A stretch of 64,000 nt of DNA from Pelodera strongyloides (taxonomy: Eukaryota; Nematoda; Chromadorea; Rhabditida; Rhabditidae). This document shows, one piece after another, positions 1 through 13,000 of the stretch. The notes beneath the pieces are model-generated. The model saw only the letters and a list, made by a program, of their open reading frames with translations, was not told the DNA's origin and searched no databases. The translations under genes were made by a program, and so were the position numbers. The stretch's first letter is position 1. Every line of letters starts with the position of its first letter. The DNA lies in NCBI GenBank assembly GCA_036852015.1, contig JAANDG010000257.1:1-64000 (forward strand), read 5' to 3'.

Positions 1-345
1 CGCTGAAGAAGAAGAACAACCGACCGCTGAAGAAGAAGAACCTATCATATCGACTGCTGAAGAAGAAGAACCTTTCGACCGCTGAAGAAGAACATATCGA
101 CTGCTGAAGAAGAAGAACCTTTCGACCGCTGAAGAAGAATATCGACCTATCGACCGCTGAATAGAAGAACCTATCGACCGCTGAAGAAGAAGAACATAAC
201 GACCGCTGAAGAAGAAGAACCTATCAACCGCTGAAGAAGAAGAACCTATCGACCGCTGAAGAAGAAGAACCTATCGACCGCTGAAGAAGAAGAACCTATC
301 GACCGCTGAAGAAGAAGAACCTATCGACCGCTGAAGAAGAAAAAT
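1..345. repeat. 25-bp tandem repeat array (CGCTGAAGAAGAAGAACC type)
   Basis: About a dozen head-to-tail copies of a roughly 25-base unit built on CGACCGCTGAAGAAGAAGAA followed by CCTAT. Some copies are shortened or carry small changes. The 25-base period shifts frame at each copy, so no long reading frame results. The array runs off the left edge of the window. Confidence 0.9.
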
Positions 346-495
346 GATACGGATTAACCGAGAAGAAAAATGATATGGACGAGAAGAAAAATGATATGGA
401 CTCGACAACGAAGAAGAACAGAAGAAAAATGATACGGATTAAACGAGAAGAAAAATGATATGGACTCGACAACGAAGAAGAACCTTAACAAAGAA
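340..495. repeat. Second purine-rich tandem repeat (AGAAGAAAAATGATA type)
   Basis: Several imperfect copies of a unit containing GAGAAGAAAAATGATATGGA, some with an added CTCGACAACGAAGAAGAA. It adjoins and probably shares origin with the 25-bp array through the AAGAAGAA core. No coding potential is seen. Confidence 0.75.
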
Positions 496-901
496 GAACC
501 TTATTGATTCGAAAACGACTAAAATTTCGCAACATACAACAATACTGCAGTCAAAAGATCAACACCTACATCATTTATGTCAGTGAAAAATAACAACGAC
601 GAGAAGGACCGCGCAACAACATTATCAACTCCCAAATCCTCCAACAATTGAAGAAGAAGACAACACTCAACTCCACCACCACACGCCACAAGTTTCCATA
701 ACACCCACTACGACAACTCCGCTTTGAATACAAATGTCACCCCGCAGTAGAAGAAGAACTACGAACGTCGGGACGACGTTTCACAAGAGTCGTAGGATGT
801 TAAGCAATTATATTACTTATATATAATTTATTCTTTGAATAGATCGATCATGATTGATTTATCGTTCTGTTGACTGTTGACCTTCCCCAGATAATCCCCA
901 G

Positions 902-1804
902 ATAACAACTGCTGATTAATTATGTCAATTTGTTTACTCCGAACCCAATTTTATACACTGACAGTTGCTACTTGTTTGTCGTTCTCCGGAACACGGAGGT
1001 TAACCTATGTAATACTGGGCGTAACAACCGTTCGCCCACTAGAACACCTACGCAAACAAGTAGGGTTTATAAGAACCAAGGTACTGCTGCTTTGGAGTTT
1101 CTGATAGAGTCTTAGATTCTAAATTAGTCTTAGAGATTCTGATAGAGTCTTATCTTAAAATCGTTTTCTCTTCTCCTTGCTTTATCTTATAAACGGATAG
1201 GACCTTTATTATGATTTTTGTATTATTTTAAATTAATGTTTTCTTACGGATAGTTAAAAAGTGACCGAAGATTTATTATTGTAAATGTATTTGTGTATTA
1301 ATTTAATATTTTAATATTAAAATTATTTATATTTATTTATAAACTTTTTATTATAACAACTGCTGATTAATTATGTCAATTTGTTTACTCCGAACCCAAT
1401 TTTATACACTGACAGTTGCTACTTGTTTGTCGTTCTCCGGAACACGGAGGTTAACCTATGTAATACTGGGCGTAACAACCGTTCGCCCACTAGAACACCT
1501 ACGCAAACAAGTAGGGTTTATAAGAACCAAGGTACTGCTGCTTTGGAGTTTCTGATAGAGTCTTAGATTCTAAATTAGTCTTAGAGATTCTGATAGAGTC
1601 TTATCTTAAAATCGTTTTCTCTTCTCCTTGCTTTATCTTATAAACGGATAGGACCTTTATTATGATTTTTGTATTATTTTAAATTAATGTTTTCTTACGG
1701 ATAGTTAAAAAGTGACCGAAGATTTATTATTGTAAATGTATTTGTGTATTAATTTAATATTTTAATATTAAAATTATTTATATTTATTTATAAACTTTTT
1801 ATTA
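902..1804. repeat. Direct tandem duplication, 451-bp unit, two copies
   Basis: The segment 902-1352 is repeated immediately as 1353-1804. The short open frames inside both copies translate identically, so the copies are essentially identical. Either this is a very recent duplication or an assembly artefact. The unit is AT-rich with no recognised protein or RNA. Confidence 0.92.
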
Positions 1805-4056
1805 ATTTTCAGGAGGTATGGCATATGGCGTCATCCAAGGTCATCTGAAATCAATAAAATAAATCATAAATCACCAACTAAGTAAAAGCGAAATAACGTC
1901 CACTTTTGGAAACGCATTTTTAACAATTGCATTCAGTATTCCCACGTATTTATGCAAAGTGGGGTCAAATTGGGCTTGATTATGCATTATGCTAAATCTT
2001 TTTTTATTTGACGTACGTTTCAAGAACCGGCCGTTATTTCATTGTAACTTGAACTGAACTTTATCCTAGGCTTTCACTGGCCACTAATTCATTCAGTCTA
2101 TATTTATGCGCAATAATGAAGCAATTGAAACTTAATTTGCGCAATTAAAACCTTCAAGCTTGGATAACATTTAAAAATGATTGGACATGATGAAGAATCG
2201 AAAGTGTGAAACGCGTGGTATACACGAAGTTCCTGATGTTAAATTATGAGTCATTAACCAACTTTACTGAGGCAGGAGAAAAGAACGAATGCGAGCTGCA
2301 AACGATGACGACTCTGTGAGCTGATGCGACCGCACACCGCATCCCAAAAGAGGTTTCATATCTGAAATTAGACAACCAGCAGAAACAAAAAGAAAACTAT
2401 TGTTAGTCTACAATTAAATTAGCCAGTAAATTACGTAACAAAAAAATGAACTGAATGAAATTCCTACACCAGACCTACACCCCAGGTGGCGCCAGGGAGA
2501 TAACTGGCGGTGGACTAGCACACACTACTCTAGAAGTAGAAGTGTGGTACTCGTATTCGGCAGGAGCCCCCAACCAGCATCTCCTACCAATATAAATTAC
2601 AAGTAAATTAAATCTCTTATCTATAGTGCCACGCTGCTTTATGTAAAAGTAATAAAAAAACGCGTATTAGTGAAAAAAGAAACTAGTTTGTATTGAAGAA
2701 AATGGGCAAAGTAGCTAGAATAAAATGATCGTTTTAATTTCAGTTGTATTTTTTTTATTCTGGTGATTTCTTAGACTAAGCTAATTTCAATTAAAACTGC
2801 TCATTTTGCTATCTAAACAGATATAATCTTCATAAATAAGCTTCCCGAGAAGATTTTCCATAACGAGGTGCACATTATAATTTACTTTTAAACAGATAAT
2901 ATGTTAATTTTCACTTGTTGCTATAAATCTTGTTTCTGATGATTGTGCTTCTCTGAACAATTAGTACACGAATTATAATCTCCTTGAACCGACGGCATTG
3001 CTCGATACAAGTGATCCTGATACGTCTTCGAAAAATCTTCGTCATTTCGTATCTTCGCGTAGTTTCCACCTTTTGAAGCAAATACTACCAATTGTTGCAC
3101 TAAAAATTGCGTAACCTACCGTACTCGGGACGGTTTGTCATAAATGGGAACACATATCAATCGATATTCCTCGTGCTGGATATTTTTTGGTATGCGCACC
3201 TTGATTTTTGCTTCTTTTTATTGTAGAGTTCATTTTTTTGTTCGCCTTGTGCTCGGGAAGGACTTGTTCGTCGATCCTCTGGGGTTTTGTTCGGAAATGT
3301 TCGCTTATCCTGAGTTCTGCCCGTAGAGTAACACGGCCCAAAAGGAGGTTTTGTTTCGTCTCATTCTATTTCTTATACTTTCCAAAACCCGTTTCCCGTC
3401 TGGTTAATATTGAATACTTTATTCTGATAAGGAACAAAAGCGAAATAAGCCGTTTGTGGCTCTTGTGAACCGTACAAAGCAGATGATGTTTCATAGGGCT
3501 GACTTTGTCGTTGAAGTTGGAGCTCTAGAAACCAGTATCGTAGCGTTATTTAAATTACTGTTTTCAAATGAAGAAAGTTCCTTTGTTATAAATAAGTAGC
3601 GTCAATGTACAACGGATTTGTTGTAGTTATTTCTGTGATTGGGTTATGCATATGCATTCTTAGTTGCACTAAAGTATCAATGTTTACATAGAAGCCCTGG
3701 TTCATATAATAATTCTTCCCGCCGATATTATCTACTGCTGCAGTGTTCTCTGCACATGCGCGCACACTACACGAACCGATTGTTCATCGCAGAGCTTCCG
3801 TTGTTTGCGCGTGCACTCGCGCGCGGCTGCTGGTTTCTTGTTTCCTCCTAGACGTGTACAACGGAAGTACTGTTCTTTGCTTCTTCATACATTCAAAAGT
3901 GAAAGATAAACGTAGAAAATTACCAAATTTATTAAGTTTCTAGGCTTTATCCGTTGTAATAATATATGTGCATAGTTCATATGTTCGTTGTTTTGAGTAA
4001 TTTGCTGTACACTTCTATTCTATGAACAACAGAACAACTGTGATTTTTCTTTTCAG
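1805..4056. other. No supportable gene; AT-rich DNA upstream of the RhoGAP gene
   Basis: Only short open frames without recognisable domains are present. The unidentified first exon(s) and promoter of the RhoGAP gene at 4057 are expected here, because its first exon I can support starts in mid-codon. I could not pick the exon by sequence. Confidence 0.5.
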
Positions 4057-7000
4057 GGATAAACTTTTCGATCCGCATGGCATTGCTATGAACATAGCAT
4101 CGGTTTACACGCATCCGTTTGGCATTGACGGACTTCAATCGGAACATCAGGTGTGTTTTGGTATGGGTATGGGTTGAATCAGAATTGAAAAGCATGCCAT
4201 GTCGTAGCCTAAGCCAATCAGTGAGCTCACCGGCGAACCACCGCCGGAATTAGAATATTGCATAAATTTGTAGGGTTCATGGCTGCACCACCTCTCGATT
4301 AGCTTATTAGGCATAGGTAGCGCGGCAGTGGCGCACGAAATTTAGCAGAAACGTGTCACAATTATAAACAGAAAATTTCGCGAACCACCTCCAGACTCAC
4401 CAGTGGGTTTTATGCCCTGGTATTGGTATGGGTTGCGGTTGAATCAATCAGAATTCAAAGCGTGCTAAATATTATGAAATCGTTGCTTCCCAGTGTGATT
4501 GTTATCAAAGGTTGAAGTTCCAACTTACGTTAGTGCTTTGTTTATCGTCCGTTGCCTTTGTCCTCTAGTCCGCTCCTTACACGCTAGCCACTGTGGACAT
4601 ATTTTGTATATATAATCTCTTGGTTCCTTCGAAGACAAGTAAACTTGGCGGTCACGAAGCTAATTATACCATCTACGCCCTGATGGACATTACTGAATCA
4701 TTTAAAGTGTTAGGTTGTTTGAGAAACGTATCGTATTGTTTCAATCACCCACGACACCCACACGCTATTGAAATGGATTTGTGATAGAATATCGCTCATA
4801 ATAACTCTCAGTTTGTGTACTTTATATAGTAATTCTGATTGGCAAATCGTCTGTTATATCACTTGGCTAACTTGGCTTTAATTTGTGTACGTTATATAGT
4901 AAACCAGATTGACAAATCGCCTGTTATATCGTTTGGCTAATTAATTATAATTAAATATTCAGGAGCCACTTTCAACTCCTCCTAACGATGAATTTGACGA
5001 CTCGGCGATGGAAGTGAGCGCAACGAGTTCGGCTGAAGAAAGTAGTTCGGTCTCTCCTGAAATTGGCCTTTCCGATCATAATGTTGTAAGTCTTTAAAGC
5101 GAAATACCGGCCGGTTTTTGAAACACATCGCGTAGCCATTCTTATGGAGCTTATGCAAAAGAAGTAAATTAGAATAAAAAATCGAGCGAACTTCGAGCAA
5201 ATTTGCATAAATGCGTATGCGTAAGAATTCAGTTGTCCACGATGTGTTTCAAAAACTGGCCGGTATTTCGCTTTGAAGGATATGCATTCATATTTTCATT
5301 AGAATTCAACGCTGTATTAGGTTAGGATCGATCGTGGCAAGTGCAATTGATTATGGAAATTTCGTTTTCGATAGTCTAAGTGTTGCTTTTGAATGATTAT
5401 CGTCGAAAGACATCAGTTCAATTAGGTTAATACAAAATAATCTTTTTTGGCCCATAATTGTTTGCCGGTGATGGGTCATTCTCTTATTAAATCGTTTTAT
5501 TTCGCTATATTTCCTCAAAAAATTGTCCTCGTTGGGTCTCCTCGTCTCCTGGCCAATTTTCAAAGCGGGGTGTTTCGACACGTTTATTACTTTACCTCCC
5601 TGATAGTGAGCGCATTGTCATCGCTTTTTTGATCTCGAAATAAGTAATGTGATGTTATTTGATGGAAAGATAATTTATATTTTTAGAGAATTTATATTTA
5701 GAATGATCCCGCGTCGACATCGTCAAACGATAGTAATCAGAATCCGACTTCTGAAACTCGAAACGATGAAGAGCCAGTTTATACGAACCTGGTTGAGCTG
5801 GCCGCCATGCAGCATAGCACTGAGCCACCTACACCGGAAACCTCGGACCAACCAAGGCGAGTGATGCCTGGAGGCTGGATGGAATATGTGAATGATAAGG
5901 GACGGTGAGTATTTTTGAAGTGTTTGTTGCGTTTATTTATATTATACATCTTAAGAAAGTGCTAGTGCTAGATGGGGTGACTACGACTCAAAGAATAGTG
6001 GGCCTTTTTGGCTCAAAGTTTCTAACTGGTCCCTGGTCCGTTTTAAATTCGACTAGCGGACTAGCTTGAAGCGAACCACGGCGGAGCACGTTCATTCTCC
6101 GAAAAGGATTTTGACCCGATTCAGTTACTCGCGGCACGGCGGCACTTCGGCTTTTAGAACCGATGACCGTTTGCACACAAGCGTTATCTTCGATTTAGTT
6201 CTTTAATTTACTGTATATGGTTTAAATTACCTTTGGTTGGCTTTACGTTTTTTACTTGTATTGATTGTTAACCAATCAATAAACCGTTATTACATTATAA
6301 CTATAACTCTATTCTTTGTTTTCAGTTCCTACTTCTTCAACCCAGCAACGGGTAAATGCCAGTGGATCCCACCGAGATTGATGCGAACCCCGCAAGAAGT
6401 CCGAGCATTTATGGAGTCGACAACAAAGAGCATGGAAAATTATACGCTATCAAATCACGTGAAGACTAGGTCGTTGAGCCCGGCACCGATTGAAGGTGAG
6501 TGTTGTTTTGGGTTTGGGAAAGGTATGATTTTGGAATGGATATAGATTACATTACCGGTTACGACTGTATTATATTATACAAATTTCTTTACTTTAACAA
6601 GAAGAAGAAAACATTTGAATCTGATTCGATAGCCGTTTGGTAATAGTTTGTAGATGTATTGCCTCGTATGGGGGTTCCAAAGTTCGAACCCTCGACCTCT
6701 CGCTCCCGCTTTAGAGTCAAGCGCTCTACAAGCTGCGCTATAATGCATGCGTATTTAGTGAATGTGGAGCGGGTACGAGATTCGACAAGTTTATCACCAA
6801 CATTGGCAACCGCATTGGAATCCCCTATATTGGAAGGATCGCCTCCTCCTCGCCTACGGGATAGTGTTTTTGGTTAGTATTGTTTTCCTTCTTCATACTG
6901 TAACGGTGTACCTTTTGCTTAGTGATTATGTTCATGTATGGACTATGGATTTACTTGTTTAAAGCGAAATACCGGCCGGGTTTTGAAACACATCGAGTAG

Positions 7001-10000
7001 ACCAACATTCCTATGCGGCTTATGCAAATGAGCATAAATTAGAATAAAAAATCGGGCTAAATTCGAGCGAATTAGCATAAATACATGCTCTCAGCTCAGT
7101 TGTCCACGTCCACGATGCGTTTCAAAAACTGGCCGGTATTTCGCTTCAAGCGGTTTATTCGGTGCGCGCTAATGGGGTTGACTTAATGTTAACGAGGATA
7201 TTGATTAGTCTTTTGTAGGATTTCCCAAGGATGGTTGCGCAAAACTACGTGAGACGAATGAGCACGGCGAGGTAGGATCTTATTTATTGATCTCTGTGCA
7301 ATTGCGTTGTTTGTTAAATTTGGCATAGTTTTTCCCTAAAAGAGTTTTTGTTGTACATGTACGTTAATTTTTGAGATTCAAGACAAAAACAAGTCTTGAA
7401 AGCCTTTATTTAAATGCTTTAGACTAGAATATATTGTATTGTCGCCGAAACAGTCAATGTTTCAGTAATAGTACAACTCTACGTGTCCTACCTAACATAG
7501 TTTGGTTTGGTTTTTACCTTTCTTTGTCTGTGGTCTGTGTCGGTTATTAGAAGCAAAAAATGTCACATATCTTAGTTAGCGAGTTTTGTTTTTGTTTGTT
7601 AATTATTGTTGATATATAAAGTGGTGTAGCAAGTGATTGTGGAAAACTTTATGCTATTGTTTGGAAATATTGTTCCATTTTGTGCCGTAAGTCACGAACA
7701 CTGTGCATATAGTATATGGGTGCATTAACATATGTTTCAAAACCATGCGCCATATCACTTTAATAAAACAATTTTTTAGGAGCGCGATCGTGTAATGTCA
7801 ATGTCAACTTTTCAATCGACGGGGCCATTTGTTATGCCTTCAATGAGTCAGGTGGGCAGGATTTTAGTTAATATTTAATTAATATGCTGTATGTATTTGT
7901 TTATTTTTATTATTAATTATTAATTATTAGCATTAGTATTAGTATTAGTATTATTATACTTTTTTCGTAACTTTATTGAGGGCTTCCATTTCCTTATCAG
8001 TTGTTTATCGTTTTTTGTGTTTTTGGGGAACTTTTTTTATCGTTTTTCGTTGATGACTCATGTGTTATGCTGCAGAGCACTAGGGACAACACTGCCTTGT
8101 GTTAGGGGGTAACATAAAGTGGGAGTGATGAAATAAATGGAAAGTGGGGTTGTGGGGGGTATTCATATAATATAGTCAGTGTTAGTACAACTGGGAAGTG
8201 GGCTTAGCTTATATAGCTTAGGATTGTGGGGTATTCGGTGTTAGGAAACGGTACGTAAAGTTGGGAACTGGTTTTAGTTTATGTAGTGTAAGTTGAGTTT
8301 GTTCCCAGATTTTCTTGCAGATATTTTTCGGTTTAATTATTAGGTTTAGCCCAGTATAGCAATGGTGCTGATGTTTTTGTTGGTATGATGAGGAAATGTG
8401 TAAGGTGTTACGCTGGTTGGAAAATGAAAATGTAATAAATTCAGTTGCAAATTTATATTTCCCAAATTTTAGTCGCAATCGTTGGCGCGTATCAGCGGAA
8501 ATTCTTCGCAGAGTCCCCCGGTGACACGCTCTATTTCGTTTAAGAACCGAGCCGCATCATTGAAACAGGTGAGTCATTTATCAGTATGAGACCGTTTTTG
8601 GAAATCACCTTTTCTGGGAGGATTCGCCAACGTTTTAACTGATTTTTCTTGGGTAGAGTGTTCCAACCCAAATGTAGCCTATGGAAATCTCAGTTGGTTA
8701 TTTATGTGTTATGTAGAATTTAATAGAGCTTTGTAAATTCTGTATTGGTAAATTGGTATGAGAAATGTGGCTGACTAAGAGCTGGTTTGCGGTTTACGTA
8801 TTACCGAATTTTAATTTTTCTATTTTTTATGTTCATTTTCCGAACAGGTTTTTTCGTTCTTTCGTCGTAAGTCGCGGGAAGGGGTAAGGGTAGAAGGATA
8901 CATAACTAACCGCTTGTTATTTGAGTTTTTATTAATAATTCGAATTCGGGATAGCTGCTAGCTTGCGCTGAATAAGTCGCTAAACCGCTTTGTTGAGATT
9001 TTTTGTTGATTTCCATTTTTTCTTGCTAATTAAGTTGCATATTTAGATTAATCCGTAATTTTCTTAAATGACTGAAATTTAGTTTTCTATATTTCTATTA
9101 TATGTAGTTTTTAAAGTTGGAAACATTAGAAGATTATGGTCCTTATAGCCTTGCGATTGTATATATTGAATACTTTATTCTAAAAAAAAGAAGCGAAAAT
9201 TGCGATTGCTGCTGAGTTGTGAGCCTTCGTGATAGCGTGCAAATATAATGGCGCGTTTTTAGTTTGAGCTGTAGTTTGTTCGGTTTTAGTTTCTAGTATT
9301 TTGTGTTTAATATTAGATTTTTTAATATTTGAGGTGCCTCTGCCTCAAGTTCTCCCAACTACGTCCTCTGCCGGTGTCCCGCATTTTGATGTGAGTTTTT
9401 ATTTTTATTTTACATTATTATTTTCTTTAAGTTATATAGTTTTAGGTTGTAATATTTTTTTAAAATATGGTCATCACTATTCTCCCGCATTGTGATCATT
9501 TTGTAGTGAATGTAGGCTCTTCCGAACGTACTTTCCGAAATTTTGTGCTAACGTTTAAGGCGGTATAACGGCCAGTTTTGAAACATATGGCACACTCTGT
9601 ATTCCGATGTAGTGTATGCAAATTACTGCACAACTAGTGCACTTTTATTATACTGATTGTATTAATTTGCGTATATCATAGGAGAATGTACATCTCCCCC
9701 AATACGTTTCAAAAACTGGCTATTTAGCTTTAAGTGTCCTGTAAGTTTTGTATATTTTGATATATATTTTGTTATATTTAGGCTCCCCCGCCACCGTATG
9801 TACTAGATGAGGCCATTCCACAATATGCGTATGAAGGAATGGATTTGAGTGCAGGTTGGTTTTTTTATAGTTTACATTCAAATTAATTTTTTTACGCTTG
9901 GTTTAATCATAATTTTATTCATCGTATCTATTACCAATTTAGTATTATTTTTTTCTACTTTCTCTTGATGCTTGTTTTTAATGTTATATTGGGAGTTTTA

Positions 10001-13000
10001 TTGCCATATTTTTTTAAAGTTGGATAATATATAATTAACAACTTGCAGCGTTTGCTAAACTTGATAATTTCTGAAATTACTTAAATAGCGTGAGATCAAA
10101 GAAATGTTTCCTTCAGAAGAGCGGTACGGACGTGGTGGTAGTGCAGAAAGTGCCCGTTTTCATCATGAGGTCCGAACTGTATTCTCGGGAATGGTGGAGA
10201 GAGTTATTGGTTGGTTTTCTTTATTTCCTTATTTCCTTATTTTCTTGTAAACGTCTTGTTTTTACTTTGACGTGATTGTTATTGCTTTTAGATTGCCTGC
10301 ATATGTACTTGTTCTTTACCCCGTTGGTTAGTAGATGGTAACTTGCTATTAGGGTGTCGAACACCATATATGTGGTTTGCGAATATTATATTGTTTATCT
10401 TAGAATTTTTTCATTTTACAATGACTGTCCGAAAGCGTCATACTAAAAATTTGATAAACATTTTTATGCTTTTATGTTTTTCTAGGTGAGAAAGCGGCAC
10501 GACGACGTGAGTGGACGTCTTGTTACCTCTTTTTATCCAGTGCACATTTGCTTGTATATAAAGATGAGAAAAGTGCTGAGGTGAGGTTTATGATGGTTTT
10601 AATTTTTAATTGCACTTTGTTTGAAACTTGCAAATCTCCGCGTAATGTAGTAGCGTTGCGTTAACCCTGCCGTTTAGAAGAGCGCGTGAAACATTTCGAT
10701 TTTTTTCAAACCTATTTTTCTGGGCATTTTCATTCCCATGATGTATAGATAAAGCAATTGTCGTTATGAATGGAACCTGAACTGTGTATAGTGTGACTTG
10801 TGCAGCATACGCTTCACAAACCGCATCGCATATCGCTTTAACACGGCTGATTATTTAGAAGCACGGAAAACACTATGACGCTCCTCTTTTGGCATGCGAT
10901 TTGCGAGGTGCGGCTGTGAGTTGGGTGGTTGAAAAGGAAAAGCGAAAACGGAGGATTTTTCAGGTTAGATTTTTTCTTTATTTTATTTATGTTATGTTAT
11001 GGTTTTTTGTCGGAATTGCTTAGTGAAGATGAACCTTACCTTACTGCTTACTAATAACGCCTGGTTTACTGTGCCTTTGATTGACGTAGATTTGAAAAGG
11101 AAAGGTCGGTTTTTGGTTTCTTTCATTTTTCAGTTTGGTTGATATAAAATAGAACGAAGAAGTTTATTTCCTTAGTAGTAGAACTAAAGCGAGGCGAGAA
11201 CTGCTTTTATACTTATAGTTAAGCCAACGTGAAGGGGAAAGGGCGAATGGTTAGATAAAATGTGGTTTACGTTGTTTTTCCTATTACATAGTTCTGATTG
11301 TGGTACGTAACTTATTTGTTTTCAGGTTGAGATATCCGATGGCCAAAGTTTAATGCTACGTGCTCCTACAGATTCGTTAACAGAAAAGTGGTTCGACCAT
11401 TTATTGGATGTGATATCACAATTGGTTAGTTACTCTTCAGATTATTTATTAAAGTATACTTTATACTTTCGTGGGATTATCTTACGATTTTTTATTTGTG
11501 CGTCGTGCGTGTATGTGTGTGTATATGTGATTTTTTTCTTCATTTGGTTTAATTTTCTCGTTTCCCTTTTCCTTTAGTCTTTCTCTTTGACTTGACTAGT
11601 TCCCGGCTCTTGACTACGTGAAGGAACAGAAATTAGAGACGAATTAATAGTGCCTGTTTCATCTGATAATCGTATTCTTATCGTTCAGTATGGCATGATT
11701 ATGGGGTTTCAAAGTATCCCAAAAATTCGGTGTGATTCTGTCAATACTACCGTATTTCTGCACGAAACTTGCATATATAATATGAAAAATTAAAAAAAGA
11801 TTCTCGTATAGTTCCAAAATACAGTAAATTTATCGTTCAATATGGCGTCTGTACGGAAATATGCCTAATTTTGAATCCTAATAATGTGCAAGGCAAAAGA
11901 AACTATATATGAGCCTGATGAGCCATGCTCCACGCGTTTTTAATAGAGTCGAAGAAATTTCAGCATCGATACCAGTCGTTTGATAACAAGTAATTTCTCT
12001 AGTTTTGCTCTGATCTGCCACCGTCTGCTGCTGTTGTAGTCTTTTCTGTTTCGAGATATTCTTTTTCTGTTGCTCACGACGATTACAAACAAATACGTTT
12101 TCGCACTGCGGTTCTCCTCTTCTGTGTGTGTACGTAAGCTTCTCTAATCCGGCTTTCCGCGCGTCTCGGCACTGTTAACTCCGCATAAGCACACCGTATA
12201 ATCGGAGTTGGAGAACGCTTTAGCTTTAATTTTCGTAAAGGGGGTTATTAGGGAAATTAGGGGAATTGGGAATTACTGTGAGCAATTAGTAAGAAGTTTT
12301 TTAGTAAGACTTGTTCAAATCGTCGTGGTATTGTACAATATTTTCCTAATAGAGTCCAAATGTATATCTTTTATTGGTTCTTCTTTCTAAATGAGTTCGC
12401 TCGCAAGGGTAATAAGTTATTATGTAGTGTTGTTTGAGGAAAGTTTTTGATTAGTAAGCAATCTAAGCATGTATAAAGCTAGTTGATTCTACTCTCTCCT
12501 TTAGGTGGCGGGCAGCACAAGCCTGTATTGTATGCAAATGAAATCTGCGTTCGCTTTTTCGTGCCCTAAAAACGGGTGCTCTGTTGCGTGTTTCTAAATG
12601 TCTGTTCTCTCTTTTAATCCATGTGCATAATGTGAAGGTTTTTGCTTCAAATGTGTCTGCCCCCTCCCTTGATACATGTCGATACTGACAGTGGGTTTTG
12701 CTTCTTATTTATGGCGCATGTTTGTTGTATTATATGGGATTGGTGTTCGCTGAGCCAGTCATCCGTAACACCACACTGTTTGGGGGCTACTATTATACAT
12801 TTTGGAATATGGAGAGGGTTTAGAATTTCGGAAAGGGGGGGGGGTTGGCGGAAAGGTTGAATTTAGTTAGAGACGGGTGGGGGAAGGGGATTAAATATTT
12901 TACATATTTTACATTTGTAATTCTAAAAGATTGAAAGTGGAAAGAGAGAGAGAGAGGGAGAGTGAGACGGACATACAGATAGTGTGTTTAGTTTTTAAGG

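Noticed and set aside
922..1566. Two pairs of identical 60- and 61-residue open frames
   Set aside because: They are identical only because they lie in the 451-bp duplication. They have no domain or splice context, and two overlapping frames are open in each copy.
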